Assembly (NCBI RefSeq): GCF_900100705.1
Contig: NZ_FNCH01000001.1
Coordinates: forward strand, 660,661 to 724,660
DNA length: 64,000 nt
From: Pedobacter terrae
Lineage (GTDB): Bacteria; Bacteroidota; Bacteroidia; Sphingobacteriales; Sphingobacteriaceae
Reading direction: 5' to 3'
Under the pieces are notes generated by a model. It was not told where the DNA came from. It worked only from the letters and a program-made list of their open reading frames with translations, and made no database searches. Numbering within the stretch: the stretch's first letter is position 1; the number at the start of each line of letters is the position of its first letter. Of this stretch, positions 37,588-47,071 are shown piece after piece. Position numbers and translations under genes: made by a program.

Positions 37588-39495
37588 ATGAGATCCTTAT
37601 TCGCCTGCCTCTCCTTGTTTCTAGTATCAGTTGCAGGCTTTGCTCAAGACAACTATGATGTTGATTTAATTCCATCAAACCTCCGTAACCGCGCCAATGC
37701 CTGTATCCGTAAAGAGGAAACAACTGTCGACATGCGCTCTCCCGATAACGTAATACTTAATGTCAAAAAAGCCATTACCGTTTTTAACCAAAATGGTGAA
37801 GATGAAGCCCGTTTGGTTATCTATTACGATAAAAACATTTCGATTAAAAGCATTAAGGGAGAGATTTACAATAGTGTAGGGAAACTGACCCAAAAATTTT
37901 CCCAAAATGATTTCTTAGACATGAGTGCCGCAGATGGGTTTTCACTTTTTATTGATAGCCGTGTTAAACACTATTTACCATCAATAAATGAATATCCTTA
38001 CACGCTGGTTTACAATTATGAAGTTAGAAATAAACAAAACTTAATTATTCCTGATTGGACACCTAAACCGTCAGACGATGTTTCGGTAGAAAAAAGTACT
38101 TACACCTTTATCTGCAAGCCAACAGATCAGGTAAGAATTAAAGCCAAAAATTATAACGGAACACCGGAAGTTATAATGGCTGAAAAGCAGAAAAAGACGA
38201 TTTGGACAGTGAATAACATACTGGCTGCAAGACCTGAATCCTACAGTCCGGCACGCGAAACTTACACCACCAACATACAGATTGCGCCACAAACTTTCTA
38301 CTATTATAATCATAAAGGCAGTTATACCAATTGGAAGGAACTTGGCAAGTGGATTTACGACGACTTATTGGCTGAACGCAAAGCCTTGCCTCCTGCTACG
38401 ATTGAGATGATTAAAGATCTGGTAAAAAACGAAAAAACAGAAAAAGATAAGGCCCGCAAAATTTACCAGTATTTACAAGATAAAACAAGGTACATCAGCG
38501 TTCAGATTGGCATTGGTGGTTTTCAGCCCATTGCCGCAAGCGAAGTAGACCGATTGGGTTATGGCGATTGCAAAGCTTTGGTCAATTACATGCAAAGTTT
38601 GCTTAATGCTGCCAATATAGCTTCTTATTATTGTGTGGTATCTGCTGGCTCTGAAAAGAAAAGCATGGATCCAACATATGCCAGTATGGATCAAGGTAAT
38701 CATATCATCCTGTGTATGCCGTTAAAGGGCGATACCACGTGGCTGGAATGTACCAGCCAAAAAATCCCATTTGGTTTTTTGAGCGATTTCACAGATGACA
38801 GACTGGTGCTGGCCTGTACCGAAGAAGGTGGAAAATTATTGCATACACCAAAACTAACTACTGCTGAAAACTTACAGACACGTAAGGCTGAGTTAAAGAT
38901 TCAACCAGACGGAAGTATCTCTGGCAAGATGAGTACGCTTTATGCTGGCTCACAGTATGAAAAGCAGGAAACACTGATTGGTAAACCGATAACAGCGCAA
39001 CATAAGTTATTAAAAGAGACTTATAATATTGATAATATAGATTTTGAAACGGTTTCGTTCGCTCAACGTAAAGACATCAACCCTAAACTCATGGAGGATA
39101 TAACCGTCAATATCAGAAGTTATGCACCAGTGAACGGGAATAAAATGTTTTTACAGCTTAATGCTTTTAACGTAAAACGTTCGATCCCGGAAATAAAAAA
39201 CAGAACACTCCCTGTTTACATCAACCGTGGTTATACAGATGAGGACACCATTATTTACACCCTGCCTGATAATGTAAATTCGGAATTAATTATTGGGCAA
39301 AATAAAACTTTTAAAAGTGCATTTGGCGAATATGCCTGCAAAGCAAGTATAGAAGGAAATAAATTAACCTACTATCGGAAATTTATTTTAAACGATGGAA
39401 CATTCCCCGCAGAAAAATATGCTGAATTTTCGAAATTTATAAACGACGTAAATGCAGCAGACTATTTAAAATTAGCCCTTAGCTTAAAAAAATAA
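37588..39495 (+). CDS. DUF3857/transglutaminase-domain protein
   Basis: 635 aa. A signal peptide (MRSLFACLSLFLVSVAGFAQ) is followed by a DUF3857 domain (about 50-230) and a transglutaminase domain with the catalytic Cys and His in YGDCKALVNYMQ and QGNHIILCM (Glu in WLECTSQ takes the usual Asp place). The family acts on exported substrates that are not defined. One base separates it from the degenerate paralogue upstream. Its last 17 bp overlap a small membrane-protein gene on the other strand. Confidence 0.88.
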   Translation: MRSLFACLSLFLVSVAGFAQDNYDVDLIPSNLRNRANACIRKEETTVDMRSPDNVILNVKKAITVFNQNGEDEARLVIYYDKNISIKSIKGEIYNSVGKLTQKFSQNDFLDMSAADGFSLFIDSRVKHYLPSINEYPYTLVYNYEVRNKQNLIIPDWTPKPSDDVSVEKSTYTFICKPTDQVRIKAKNYNGTPEVIMAEKQKKTIWTVNNILAARPESYSPARETYTTNIQIAPQTFYYYNHKGSYTNWKELGKWIYDDLLAERKALPPATIEMIKDLVKNEKTEKDKARKIYQYLQDKTRYISVQIGIGGFQPIAASEVDRLGYGDCKALVNYMQSLLNAANIASYYCVVSAGSEKKSMDPTYASMDQGNHIILCMPLKGDTTWLECTSQKIPFGFLSDFTDDRLVLACTEEGGKLLHTPKLTTAENLQTRKAELKIQPDGSISGKMSTLYAGSQYEKQETLIGKPITAQHKLLKETYNIDNIDFETVSFAQRKDINPKLMEDITVNIRSYAPVNGNKMFLQLNAFNVKRSIPEIKNRTLPVYINRGYTDEDTIIYTLPDNVNSELIIGQNKTFKSAFGEYACKASIEGNKLTYYRKFILNDGTFPAEKYAEFSKFINDVNAADYLKLALSLKK

Positions 39496-39601
39496 TCCCT
39501 AAACCAATACCGATAATCATAATCAGGTACATCAAAATTTCTGTGGTGGCAAATTTCTTGTATTTGGTCCAGAAGGAATAATTATTGTCGCTGTTTGGCA
39601 T
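39479..39601 (-). CDS. Small single-helix membrane protein (40 aa)
   Basis: The sequence begins MPNSDNNYSFWTKYKKFATT and continues into a hydrophobic helix (ILMYLIMIIGIGLGIIFLS) to the C-terminus. A -7 element (CAAAAATA on plus, 39621-39628) lies 20 bp upstream of the ATG at 39601. It overlaps the 3' end of the DUF3857 gene by 17 bp, tail to tail. The Lys-rich flank before the helix suggests insertion with the N-terminus inside. Function unknown; easily missed because of its length. Confidence 0.65.
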   Translation of the reverse strand: MPNSDNNYSFWTKYKKFATTEILMYLIMIIGIGLGIIFLS

Positions 39602-39620
39602 TTTTATTTACTTTATGCGA

Positions 39621-39628
39621 CAAAAATA
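39621..39628 (-). promoter_or_regulatory. -7 element of the 40-aa membrane protein gene
   Basis: CAAAAATA on plus reads TATTTTTG on minus, 20 bp before the ATG. Confidence 0.55.
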
Positions 39629-39856
39629 AGTAAATAGATTTAAGTAAAAAGATAATATTTCAGTCTGCCACCGATGTAAAAAGAAATACTTCAATACTAA
39701 ATCGATTTTTTCATTCCTAAAAGCTATACAATTTTTCATCTAAAAGATAACGATTTAGTAAAACATCATGTATTTTTAGAAATACAAGTGAAATGTGAGC
39801 AATATTTAGACATCACTATCGTTTAAAAAAAACTAGATCAAATTAAACCAAACTGA

Positions 39857-40642
39857 ATGAAGAATTACATCCTGGGCATTGCTACGATTTTTTTAGTGGG
39901 TATGAGCATTGTCGGAACAAGTTGGAAAGCGAAAGATCGTCTCCAAACACAACAAGATGCCATTAAAAATATAGCGGCAGACAGTCTGTACAATCAGTTC
40001 ATTATCAATATTTACCACGAAATTCATTTAGATTCTGCGGGATTGAATGAACAGGTTTTCGAAAAGGCATTAACCGGATTTTATAACCTGAAGTATTCCG
40101 GTTTATTACATGCCAAATCGATTTTAACCATTGCTGATTTCGATCAGGAAAGCACCAAAAAACGCCTGTACATTATCGATTTGGCCAGTAAGAAGTTAAT
40201 TTTAAATACCTGGGTGGCACATGGACAAAACAGCGGTGGCGATAAACCTTCATCATTCTCAAATAATATCAACTCAAACCAGAGCAGTTTAGGCTTTTAT
40301 TTAACTGGCGAAATTTATTATGGCAAACATGGCCGTTCGCTTAAGTTAGATGGCATGGATCAAGGCTTTAACAGCAATGCCAGAGAAAGATCAATCGTGG
40401 TTCATGGCGCAAGTTATGTGAGCCAGAAAAGTATAGATGAATTGGGTAGATTGGGCAGAAGCCAGGGCTGCCCTGCTGTTCCGGCTAAACTGGCAGATCA
40501 GGTCATTAACACCATTTCAGATCGAACAGTGCTTTTTATCAATAACTCCGAACAGGTATATTACTCTTCTTTCTTAAACGAAACGCTCGCAGCAAGTGTA
40601 GCTTTAAACCAGCTGCAGGTTTTTGCATCCAAAATGGATTAA
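39857..40642 (+). CDS. Murein L,D-transpeptidase-like catalytic domain protein
   Basis: 261 aa. An N-terminal membrane anchor or signal (about 1-24) precedes a YkuD-like fold: IVVHGASYVS and GRSQGCPAVP, with Cys205 as the presumed nucleophile and His in the first motif. Such enzymes form or exchange cross-links in peptidoglycan by forming an acyl-enzyme on Cys; this subgroup (with the long KKRLYIIDLASKKLILNTWVA lead-in) is less studied. The stop codon shares TTAA with the convergent gene. Confidence 0.82.
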   Translation: MKNYILGIATIFLVGMSIVGTSWKAKDRLQTQQDAIKNIAADSLYNQFIINIYHEIHLDSAGLNEQVFEKALTGFYNLKYSGLLHAKSILTIADFDQESTKKRLYIIDLASKKLILNTWVAHGQNSGGDKPSSFSNNINSNQSSLGFYLTGEIYYGKHGRSLKLDGMDQGFNSNARERSIVVHGASYVSQKSIDELGRLGRSQGCPAVPAKLADQVINTISDRTVLFINNSEQVYYSSFLNETLAASVALNQLQVFASKMD

Positions 40643-41091
40643 TGATGTTTAATATTTTTTGCGTTTAGTTTTTTTGGCAAAATGCTAATGAAAAGTGATT
40701 GGCTGCCTGCCAGCAAATCCCATACCCAACGGTTGCTGTCAACCGATTTCTCTCCACAATCTACAACTTCGGCACGCTTAAGCAGTTTTTTAACCAAAGC
40801 CTGAATCCATTTTATCTTTATAATACGGTTGAAGTGCAAACCCAAATAATCACAGTATACATGTACCAGAATTTCTACAATGAGCGAGGCATTAGAAATA
40901 GCGAGCGCCTGGTTAAAATGCTGCTCATAATCAGCCTTGATCGCGTTTACCAAAAGCTCAAACCGTTTTAACCTAACAGCTGCTGTTCCTTCCAGATAAG
41001 CCCAAAGCTGTGCATCACTGTACACACGGATTAACTTTGGCTCTAGCCCAACTGTAATTTTATTTCCTTTCAGTTCGTAAATTTTATCCAT
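40639..41091 (-). CDS. Hypothetical protein
   Basis: 150 aa, basic, without signal peptide; a hydrophobic-aromatic core (SLIVEILVHVYCDYLGLHFNR) may be buried or membrane-associated. No family was recognised. Its stop overlaps the stop of the L,D-transpeptidase gene in a shared TTAA (40639-40642). A near-consensus -7 element (one mismatch) is just upstream of the ATG. Confidence 0.6.
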   Translation of the reverse strand: MDKIYELKGNKITVGLEPKLIRVYSDAQLWAYLEGTAAVRLKRFELLVNAIKADYEQHFNQALAISNASLIVEILVHVYCDYLGLHFNRIIKIKWIQALVKKLLKRAEVVDCGEKSVDSNRWVWDLLAGSQSLFISILPKKLNAKNIKHH

Positions 41092-41292
41092 TCATCAAAA
41101 TAATTGCAGTGATTAGACGGAGATATTACTGAATTGTTAATCAATCCGATATAAAAACTGCCGATCTAAATGATGGACAAAGTTATCTGATAATTGTTTA
41201 CCAAAAGATGCATCAGAAGGTATTGTGAGTAATTTTTTAAAGCTATTGCCGATATTTTAATCATCTTTGTGTTTGAAAAGACAAGCCCATTC

Positions 41293-43146
41293 ATGAAGAT
41301 TGTAATTGCAGAAAAGCCTTCTGTTGGTCGCGAACTTGCTAAAGTTTTTGGCGCAACCACCAGAAAAGATGGATACATTGAAGGTAAAGGATATTCTTTT
41401 ACCTGGGCATTCGGGCATTTATTACAATTGGCACCTCCTCAGGATTATGGTTTTATTGGTTGGAGGAAGCAACATTTACCCATGCTTCCGCAAAAGTTTA
41501 AACTAGCCGTTAGAAAAATTAAAACAAAAGATGGTTTTGTAGAAGATCCGGCGGTACGGAAACAATTAGACACCATCAAAAAACTTTTTGATGAGGCCAG
41601 TGAAATCATAGTGGCAACGGATGCGGGGCGTGAGGGTGAATTGATTTTCCGGTATATTTATTATTACCTGAAATGTAAAAAACCTTTCAAACGGCTCTGG
41701 ATCTCCTCACAAACAGATGAGGCCATAAAAGACGGGTTCAGGAATTTAAAACCGGGAACAGACTACGATACTTTATTTAATTCGGCCCATTGCCGCTCAG
41801 AGTCTGACTGGCTGGTGGGAATGAACGCTACACAGGCACTGAGTATTTCTGCCGGCAATAGAACAGTTCTATCTTTAGGACGGGTACAAACGCCTACCCT
41901 GGCGATGATCTGTGCACGCTTTTTAGAGATTAAAAACTTCGTTCCTCAAACCTATTATCAGATCAGCATTTTACTGGCTAAAGATGAACAGGTTTTTAAA
42001 GCCATATCAACCTCGAACTATAAGGAAAAAGAAGAGGTAGAAAAGTTGTTTGCGCTGGTAGAAGACGTGGCCTCTGGCTTTCCAATGGGTGGAAACATTA
42101 CTGCCGTAGAAGCCAAACCAAGAAAAGAACCACCTCCGCTATTACATGATCTGAGTAGTTTGCAGCAGGAAGCCAACAAGAAAAAAGGATATACTGCCGA
42201 TCAAACCCTTAATATTCTACAGAACCTTTACGAGAGTAAATTGGTTTCTTACCCCCGTACCGGATCGCGCTATATTGGCGATGATGTTTTTGCTGGCGTT
42301 CCGGATCTGATTGCAAAATTCACCGAGCATGCGGATTTTGGAAAACAGGCACAATTCCTGCAAACCATTTCTTTAAATAAGCGAAGTGTTAATGCTAAAA
42401 AAGTAACCGATCACCATGCCGTTTTACCAACTGGCGAACAGGCTTACGGATTGAGTACGGATAAACAAGCCGTATACGATATGGTTGTTGGACGTATGAT
42501 GGAGGCATTTCACCAGGAATGTATAAAGGAGTTAACCAAAATAACCATTCAATCAGGCGTTACCTTTGTCGCCAATGGAACAGTAATCCGTTCTGCAGGC
42601 TGGCGTGCAGTTTTTAACGACCCTGAGGATGATAAAAAGGACGAAGACAATGCTGCGTTGCCAAAGGTTGCTGTGGGTGAACAATTGCCGATTACCGAAA
42701 AATCCCTTTTAGAAAAGCAAACCAAGCCTAAGCCCATGTATAACGAAGCTTCATTATTAAAAGCGCTCGAAACTTGTGGTAAAGAGATTGAAGATGAGGA
42801 ATTACGTTATGCCATGAAAGATAGTGGTTTGGGCACACCGGCAACACGGGCATCTATCATAGAAACTTTAATTACCAGAGAATATATAACCAGGGAAAAA
42901 AGGAATCTTGTGCCCACCAATAAAGGTTTGGCTGTTTACGAAGTAGTGAAAGACAAACAGATTGCCCAGGCTGAACTTACGGGTCAGTGGGAAAAAAGAC
43001 TGGAAGAAATCCGTTCCGGTTCATCAGTAAAAGATTTTAAATCCGAAATTACGGAATATACCAAAACCATCACACACGAATTGTTAATTGCAGGTGCTAG
43101 TATATCCGGCAAGCTCGAAGAAAAAAAGAAACTGGAAAAGGTTTAG
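41293..43146 (+). CDS. topB: DNA topoisomerase III (type IA)
   Basis: 617 aa from the ATG at 41293 (MKIVIAEKPSVGRELAKVFG); an upstream in-frame ATG at 41269 adds eight residues. The TOPRIM domain has IVATDAGREGELIFRYIY; the strand-cutting Tyr320 lies in SYPRTGSRY; HHAVLPTG and GLGTPATRASIIETLI are further type IA signatures. It relaxes and decatenates DNA through a single-strand break. It lacks obvious C-terminal Zn fingers. Its stop lies one base from the stop of the convergent helicase gene. Confidence 0.95.
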   Translation: MKIVIAEKPSVGRELAKVFGATTRKDGYIEGKGYSFTWAFGHLLQLAPPQDYGFIGWRKQHLPMLPQKFKLAVRKIKTKDGFVEDPAVRKQLDTIKKLFDEASEIIVATDAGREGELIFRYIYYYLKCKKPFKRLWISSQTDEAIKDGFRNLKPGTDYDTLFNSAHCRSESDWLVGMNATQALSISAGNRTVLSLGRVQTPTLAMICARFLEIKNFVPQTYYQISILLAKDEQVFKAISTSNYKEKEEVEKLFALVEDVASGFPMGGNITAVEAKPRKEPPPLLHDLSSLQQEANKKKGYTADQTLNILQNLYESKLVSYPRTGSRYIGDDVFAGVPDLIAKFTEHADFGKQAQFLQTISLNKRSVNAKKVTDHHAVLPTGEQAYGLSTDKQAVYDMVVGRMMEAFHQECIKELTKITIQSGVTFVANGTVIRSAGWRAVFNDPEDDKKDEDNAALPKVAVGEQLPITEKSLLEKQTKPKPMYNEASLLKALETCGKEIEDEELRYAMKDSGLGTPATRASIIETLITREYITREKRNLVPTNKGLAVYEVVKDKQIAQAELTGQWEKRLEEIRSGSSVKDFKSEITEYTKTITHELLIAGASISGKLEEKKKLEKV

Positions 43147-43147
43147 C

Positions 43148-45061
43148 CTACAGGTCCATAAATTCCCAGGCACTATGGTAGGCATTTAGTTCTTCTGTGT
43201 AGCGGATAAATTCAGCATAAAAGCTTGATTTCGATAAGGTAGCACTATCGCCAATCACCACCAGCTTTTTCCTTGCCCTGGTCATTGCCACATTCATTCT
43301 TCTTGTATCCGATAAAAAGCCTATAATTCCATCGCTGTTACTCCTCGTTAAGCTAATATAAACTACATCCCGTTCCTGTCCCTGAAAGCTATCAATGGTA
43401 TTTACCGCAATTTTATTGCGATATGGAATCAAAAAATCATTTTCCTGAACCAGGGCATTTAATAGCTGAACCTGCTGTTTATATGGAGAAACAATCGCAA
43501 CTGATGGAAAACTTTCCACTGAGATTTGATTTGCTAAACCAGTAACCAAATGCGTTAAATGTTTAACCAAAAATGATGCTTCCTCAGGATTGATGGTGCT
43601 TGTTCCGTCTAATTTCTCATCGTAACTACAGCCTGCCGTATCAATAAACTGGATCGGTTCATCACCAGTAAATAATAAACGATCTGCAACAGATTGATGG
43701 GCTGTTAAAGCATTTTTATAAAATACCTGAGATGAGTAACCCATAATAGCGGTGTTCATCCTATACTGTTCATTTAACAACACAACAGATTCTGGATGAA
43801 GATGTACTGCCTTTTCTAATAAAGTATTACTTAAGCCATTCCTGGCAGCCTCATTCGATTTGATGGTTGGCGAGAGCTGGAAATGGTCGCCAGCCAATAT
43901 CACTTTCTGCGCCTTCAATATCGGTATCCAGCATGCTGGTTCCAAAGCCTGGCCAGCCTCATCAATCACAATGGTATTATACTTTAAATTCCGAACGGTA
44001 TAATGGTTAGCCCCTACTAAAGTGGCGGTGATAATCTGTGCTTTGCCAAACAGATTATCTATAATGTACTGCTCCGTTTTTTCTACTTCTTTTCCAATTT
44101 TATGTGCTTCATCAAACAAGGCCTTGCGTTGTTCGCGTTCTGCTTTGCCAAAACTCCGCTTGTATTTGTGGGCCATGTTTTTATACTCACTGGCCTGTTT
44201 TTTTAAAGCTTTAATGGTTCTCATCTCCGGATGATCGGCCATTTGATGATCAAGCGTAGCTGCCAATAACTTTTCCGAAACTCTTGCAGGATTACCCACA
44301 CGGATTACTTTTAGTCCTTCGGCGGCTAACTTTTCCGTCAGTAAATCAACAGCGGTATTACTTGGTGCTACCACCAGAATTTTTTGGTCGCTATGTTTAA
44401 TCAATGATTTTATAGCATGCACCAAAGTCGTTGTTTTTCCGGTACCTGGCGGACCATGAACTACGGCCAGATGATCTGCTGCGATAATTTTATTTACCGC
44501 CAATTGCTGCGAGTCATTCAGCGTATTGGGAATAATAAATTTCTCCTCTCCACGAAAGGATGGCTTTTCGCCCGCGGTTAAAATGCGGATCAGTTTATTT
44601 TCTGATTCATTTTCGGCTAAATTTGAAGCTTGCTTAAGTGCATGTTGCATCTCGTCGTAGCTGTTATTATCAAAAAGTAAATCTACACCAAGTTTACCAT
44701 CTCTTGTCCAATCTGGCAACTCATCTACGCGAAAACTGATTTTCATCCTGCTACCACTCTGATGATTGATAATTCCCTCCAGCCGATCTTCCTTGGCATC
44801 ATGATTGGAAAATAACACCACAGCAGCACCAAAACGGAACTGATGAGAAAATTCCTGATGAGTAGTCCTTTCCAGCTCTACCGTTAAATAATCGCCGCGG
44901 CCTATTTCAGTATTTCTGATGGCAATAGGATACCATGTTAAACCCAAAGCCCTCCTATCGGCAGCCGAGGTGTTTTCAGTAAGTTTTAAGTATGATTGTA
45001 AATCTTCGTTCCGCTCGGTATCAAGCAGATCCTGAAGCTTTTTAAAATATTCTTTTGGCAA
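43148..45061 (-). CDS. Superfamily 1 helicase, UPF1/IGHMBP2-like
   Basis: 637 aa. An N-terminal beta-rich region (about 1-150) leads to the helicase core with Walker A (VHGPPGTGKTTTLVHAI), motif II (NTIVIDEAGQALEPACW), motif III (LAGDHFQLSPT), QYRMN, and motifs V-VI (DSFQGQERDVVYISLTRSN, NVAMTRARKKLVVIGD). This matches the UPF1-like SF1B group that acts 5'-3' on RNA or DNA in eukaryotes; bacterial members are uncharacterised. The start is TTG: no ATG lies between the upstream in-frame stop and the domain. Confidence 0.9.
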   Translation of the reverse strand: MPKEYFKKLQDLLDTERNEDLQSYLKLTENTSAADRRALGLTWYPIAIRNTEIGRGDYLTVELERTTHQEFSHQFRFGAAVVLFSNHDAKEDRLEGIINHQSGSRMKISFRVDELPDWTRDGKLGVDLLFDNNSYDEMQHALKQASNLAENESENKLIRILTAGEKPSFRGEEKFIIPNTLNDSQQLAVNKIIAADHLAVVHGPPGTGKTTTLVHAIKSLIKHSDQKILVVAPSNTAVDLLTEKLAAEGLKVIRVGNPARVSEKLLAATLDHQMADHPEMRTIKALKKQASEYKNMAHKYKRSFGKAEREQRKALFDEAHKIGKEVEKTEQYIIDNLFGKAQIITATLVGANHYTVRNLKYNTIVIDEAGQALEPACWIPILKAQKVILAGDHFQLSPTIKSNEAARNGLSNTLLEKAVHLHPESVVLLNEQYRMNTAIMGYSSQVFYKNALTAHQSVADRLLFTGDEPIQFIDTAGCSYDEKLDGTSTINPEEASFLVKHLTHLVTGLANQISVESFPSVAIVSPYKQQVQLLNALVQENDFLIPYRNKIAVNTIDSFQGQERDVVYISLTRSNSDGIIGFLSDTRRMNVAMTRARKKLVVIGDSATLSKSSFYAEFIRYTEELNAYHSAWEFMDL

Positions 45062-45130
45062 GGATAAGGGGTTAATGGGTTAATTGCTATATTGCTTGAT
45101 AACGGAAAACTGCAAATTTTAAACTGCTTA

Positions 45131-45526
45131 TTATAGAACCAGCTCCTGGTGTAACCTTAGTAAAGTCTCCTCGGCATCATCACAAAAGCCGGGATGCACT
45201 TTTGAGCATTGCACTACAGTACTTCTGGTGGCCGTAAGCCATCTAAAACGCGAAGCCTGGTCATATTGGCCAATGGGACCTGATCCTGCTGCAGCCGTAC
45301 TTATTCTTTCAAAAGCACATAAATTTTCTTGTAGTTCATTTAGATCTATTTCTGCAGAAAAAGCCTTTATTCTTTTCTCATCCAGCGCAAAAATACTTCT
45401 CAAAAACTTTTGCCGGGCACAAAATAAAATGATGCCCACATTCATAAATTCCTCGCGTTCTACCCTTGGCATCACGCGGATGACAGCGTACTCAAATAAG
45501 AATTTCCCTTGCATGCTGTGCTTCAT
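45131..45526 (-). CDS. DUF3037 domain protein
   Basis: 131 aa. FLFEYAVIRVMPRVEREEFMNVGIILFC and the C-terminal pattern fit DUF3037, a small family of unknown function. It overlaps the 3' end of the upstream HipA-like kinase gene by 35 bp (23 bp if the Met at 45514 is the start), which suggests translational coupling. The pairing with a HipA-like kinase is repeated in other genomes (recollection) and points to a shared role. Confidence 0.88.
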   Translation of the reverse strand: MKHSMQGKFLFEYAVIRVMPRVEREEFMNVGIILFCARQKFLRSIFALDEKRIKAFSAEIDLNELQENLCAFERISTAAAGSGPIGQYDQASRFRWLTATRSTVVQCSKVHPGFCDDAEETLLRLHQELVL

Positions 45527-46304
45527 TTAAAAATATAGTAGAATGCGCTAACCTGGTCGAAAGGAAATGTTTATAGGCATTGCGATGGGCTGCTTTGCTC
45601 TCAAAGTTCGTTTCCCCTTCCAGCCAGTCATCAGGAATCAGGTCAATTACCGCGGCTATCTTTTCAGGATTAAGTAATTTACTAAATTCTTCATTTACGA
45701 TTTCCAATTCAGAGGCCCATGGCAATAATACATGGTCTTTCACCAAAGAGAAAGGTTTAATGGCCTGTTCTTCCCAATTTTGCCAGGTATGGTGAAAATA
45801 CAATGCAGCACCATGGTCTATTAACCAAAGTTCTTTATGCCACAGCAGCATATTGGTATTGCGGCAGGTGCGGTCCATATTGGTTAAAAAACAATCAAGC
45901 CATACAATTTGCGAGGCGAGTTTGGCATCCACAGTAGTTACTGTTGGATCGAATGTAATTGCTCCCGATAAATAGTGTAATGCCAAATTTAACCCTACAC
46001 TGGCTTTTAGCAAGTCCTGAATTTCTTCGTCGGGCTCTGTTCTCCCAAAAGCTTCATCCAAATTGGCAAAAACCAGTTCAGGTACGCGCAATCCCAGGTA
46101 GCGGGCAATTTCTCCGCCAATCAATTCGGCAATTAAAGCCCGGGTGCCCTGTCCTGCTCCTCTAAATTTCAGTACATATAAAAAGTTATCATCAGCCTCT
46201 GCAATGGCGGGCATAGAGCCACCTTCGCGCAAAGGCGTAACGTATCTGGTTACATTTACCGTTCTCAGTTGTAAATCGTTCATATTTGAAGATAGAATAG
46301 CCAT
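45492..46304 (-). CDS. HipA-family kinase
   Basis: 270 aa. A protein-kinase-like fold shows FLYVLKFRGAGQGTRALIAE with the presumed ATP-binding Lys46, a catalytic loop FLTNMDRTCRNTNMLLW (Asp144, Asn149/151) and a metal-binding IDHGAALYF (Asp163), so the active site looks intact. HipA phosphorylates a tRNA synthetase in E. coli; this compact form without HipB partner is paired with DUF3037 instead. The substrate is unknown. An alternative start at 46283 (MNDLQLRTVN) is equally plausible. A -7 element is 34 bp upstream. Confidence 0.85.
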   Translation of the reverse strand: MAILSSNMNDLQLRTVNVTRYVTPLREGGSMPAIAEADDNFLYVLKFRGAGQGTRALIAELIGGEIARYLGLRVPELVFANLDEAFGRTEPDEEIQDLLKASVGLNLALHYLSGAITFDPTVTTVDAKLASQIVWLDCFLTNMDRTCRNTNMLLWHKELWLIDHGAALYFHHTWQNWEEQAIKPFSLVKDHVLLPWASELEIVNEEFSKLLNPEKIAAVIDLIPDDWLEGETNFESKAAHRNAYKHFLSTRLAHSTIFLNEAQHAREILI

Positions 46305-46337
46305 TTTATTTATTCAGGCGCAATTCTAAACTTGATG

Positions 46338-46345
46338 CAAATTTA
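46338..46345 (-). promoter_or_regulatory. -7 element of the HipA-like kinase/DUF3037 operon
   Basis: CAAATTTA on plus reads TAAATTTG on minus, matching TAnnTTTG, 34 bp before the ATG at 46304. Confidence 0.5.
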
Positions 46346-46537
46346 GCAGATTTACAACAATAAATTGGTCAAAGTTTAGCCGGAAAGATTTTGATTGAAT
46401 ATAATGATTAATATTCTTTTAGATATTATAAGAAGAATAGAAAGGTAATCTGTGAATCTATAACGGTTTCTATTAAATTAAGGAATCTTATTTTAAGCTA
46501 TAATTATACTTGCCATTGGCGATAATAACTAAATAAT

Positions 46538-46655
46538 GTCGCCATTGCGTGGAGTAAAGACAAAGCCTGCCTGCAACAGACAGGCGATATTTCCTGCCTG
46601 ACATACATTCAATTAAGATTGGTTCGCCGGTTGAAAAAACCTTCTCGCAATGACG
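46538..46655. repeat. Palindromic element, GTC(GCC)ATTGCG...CGCAATGACG
   Basis: Roughly 118 bp with imperfect ends and an inner GCCTGCCTG-CAA-CAGACAGGC hairpin. It belongs to the widespread ATTGCG...CGCAATGACG type and is older or more degenerate than the copies at 28925 and 29069. Confidence 0.6.
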
Positions 46656-46770
46656 ATTTCTTGAAAAACCAAAGGGCCTTTAATTCAACTCTTCATAATT
46701 AAATCTTTTTATATATGGATAACTACTAATAGGTGTGCAAAGCTCAGTCATCTAATTATTGTAACCCATA

Positions 46771-46959
46771 TTAATCGTGCCCCAGATAGGCAATGCCTGC
46801 AGGCGTTATCGCAGCTGACCATTGCACCGATTCGCGGTTAATTTTAATCAGGCCCATGCTTTCTAATTCTTCATACTCCTCTTCCATCCCGCCTAAAACC
46901 GAAGAACTCACCTGTTGATTGATTACCTCAAGTAGAGATATGATTTCTGATCTTTCCAT
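46771..46959 (-). CDS. Small hypothetical protein, winged-helix-like
   Basis: 62 aa. The C-terminal LIKINRESVQWSAAITPAGIAYL has the rhythm of a winged-helix tail (ITPAG.AYL), preceded by an acidic helix. It could be a small DNA-binding or regulatory protein, but there is no direct support. It stands alone before a divergent membrane-protein gene. Confidence 0.55.
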   Translation of the reverse strand: MERSEIISLLEVINQQVSSSVLGGMEEEYEELESMGLIKINRESVQWSAAITPAGIAYLGHD

Positions 46960-47071
46960 AACATTAATGAATTAGCTATAGTTTAGTTAACATAAATATA
47001 CTTAAAATGTTTATTGGTTAATAAACATTTTCAAGGGATTAAGGTTGTATTGATACCCCAATTCAATTACG

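Larger units (their letters stand above)
46305..46770. other. Intergenic region upstream of the HipA-like kinase
   Basis: No gene was seen. It contains the kinase -7 element (46338-46345) and a degenerate palindromic element (46538-46655). Confidence 0.6.
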
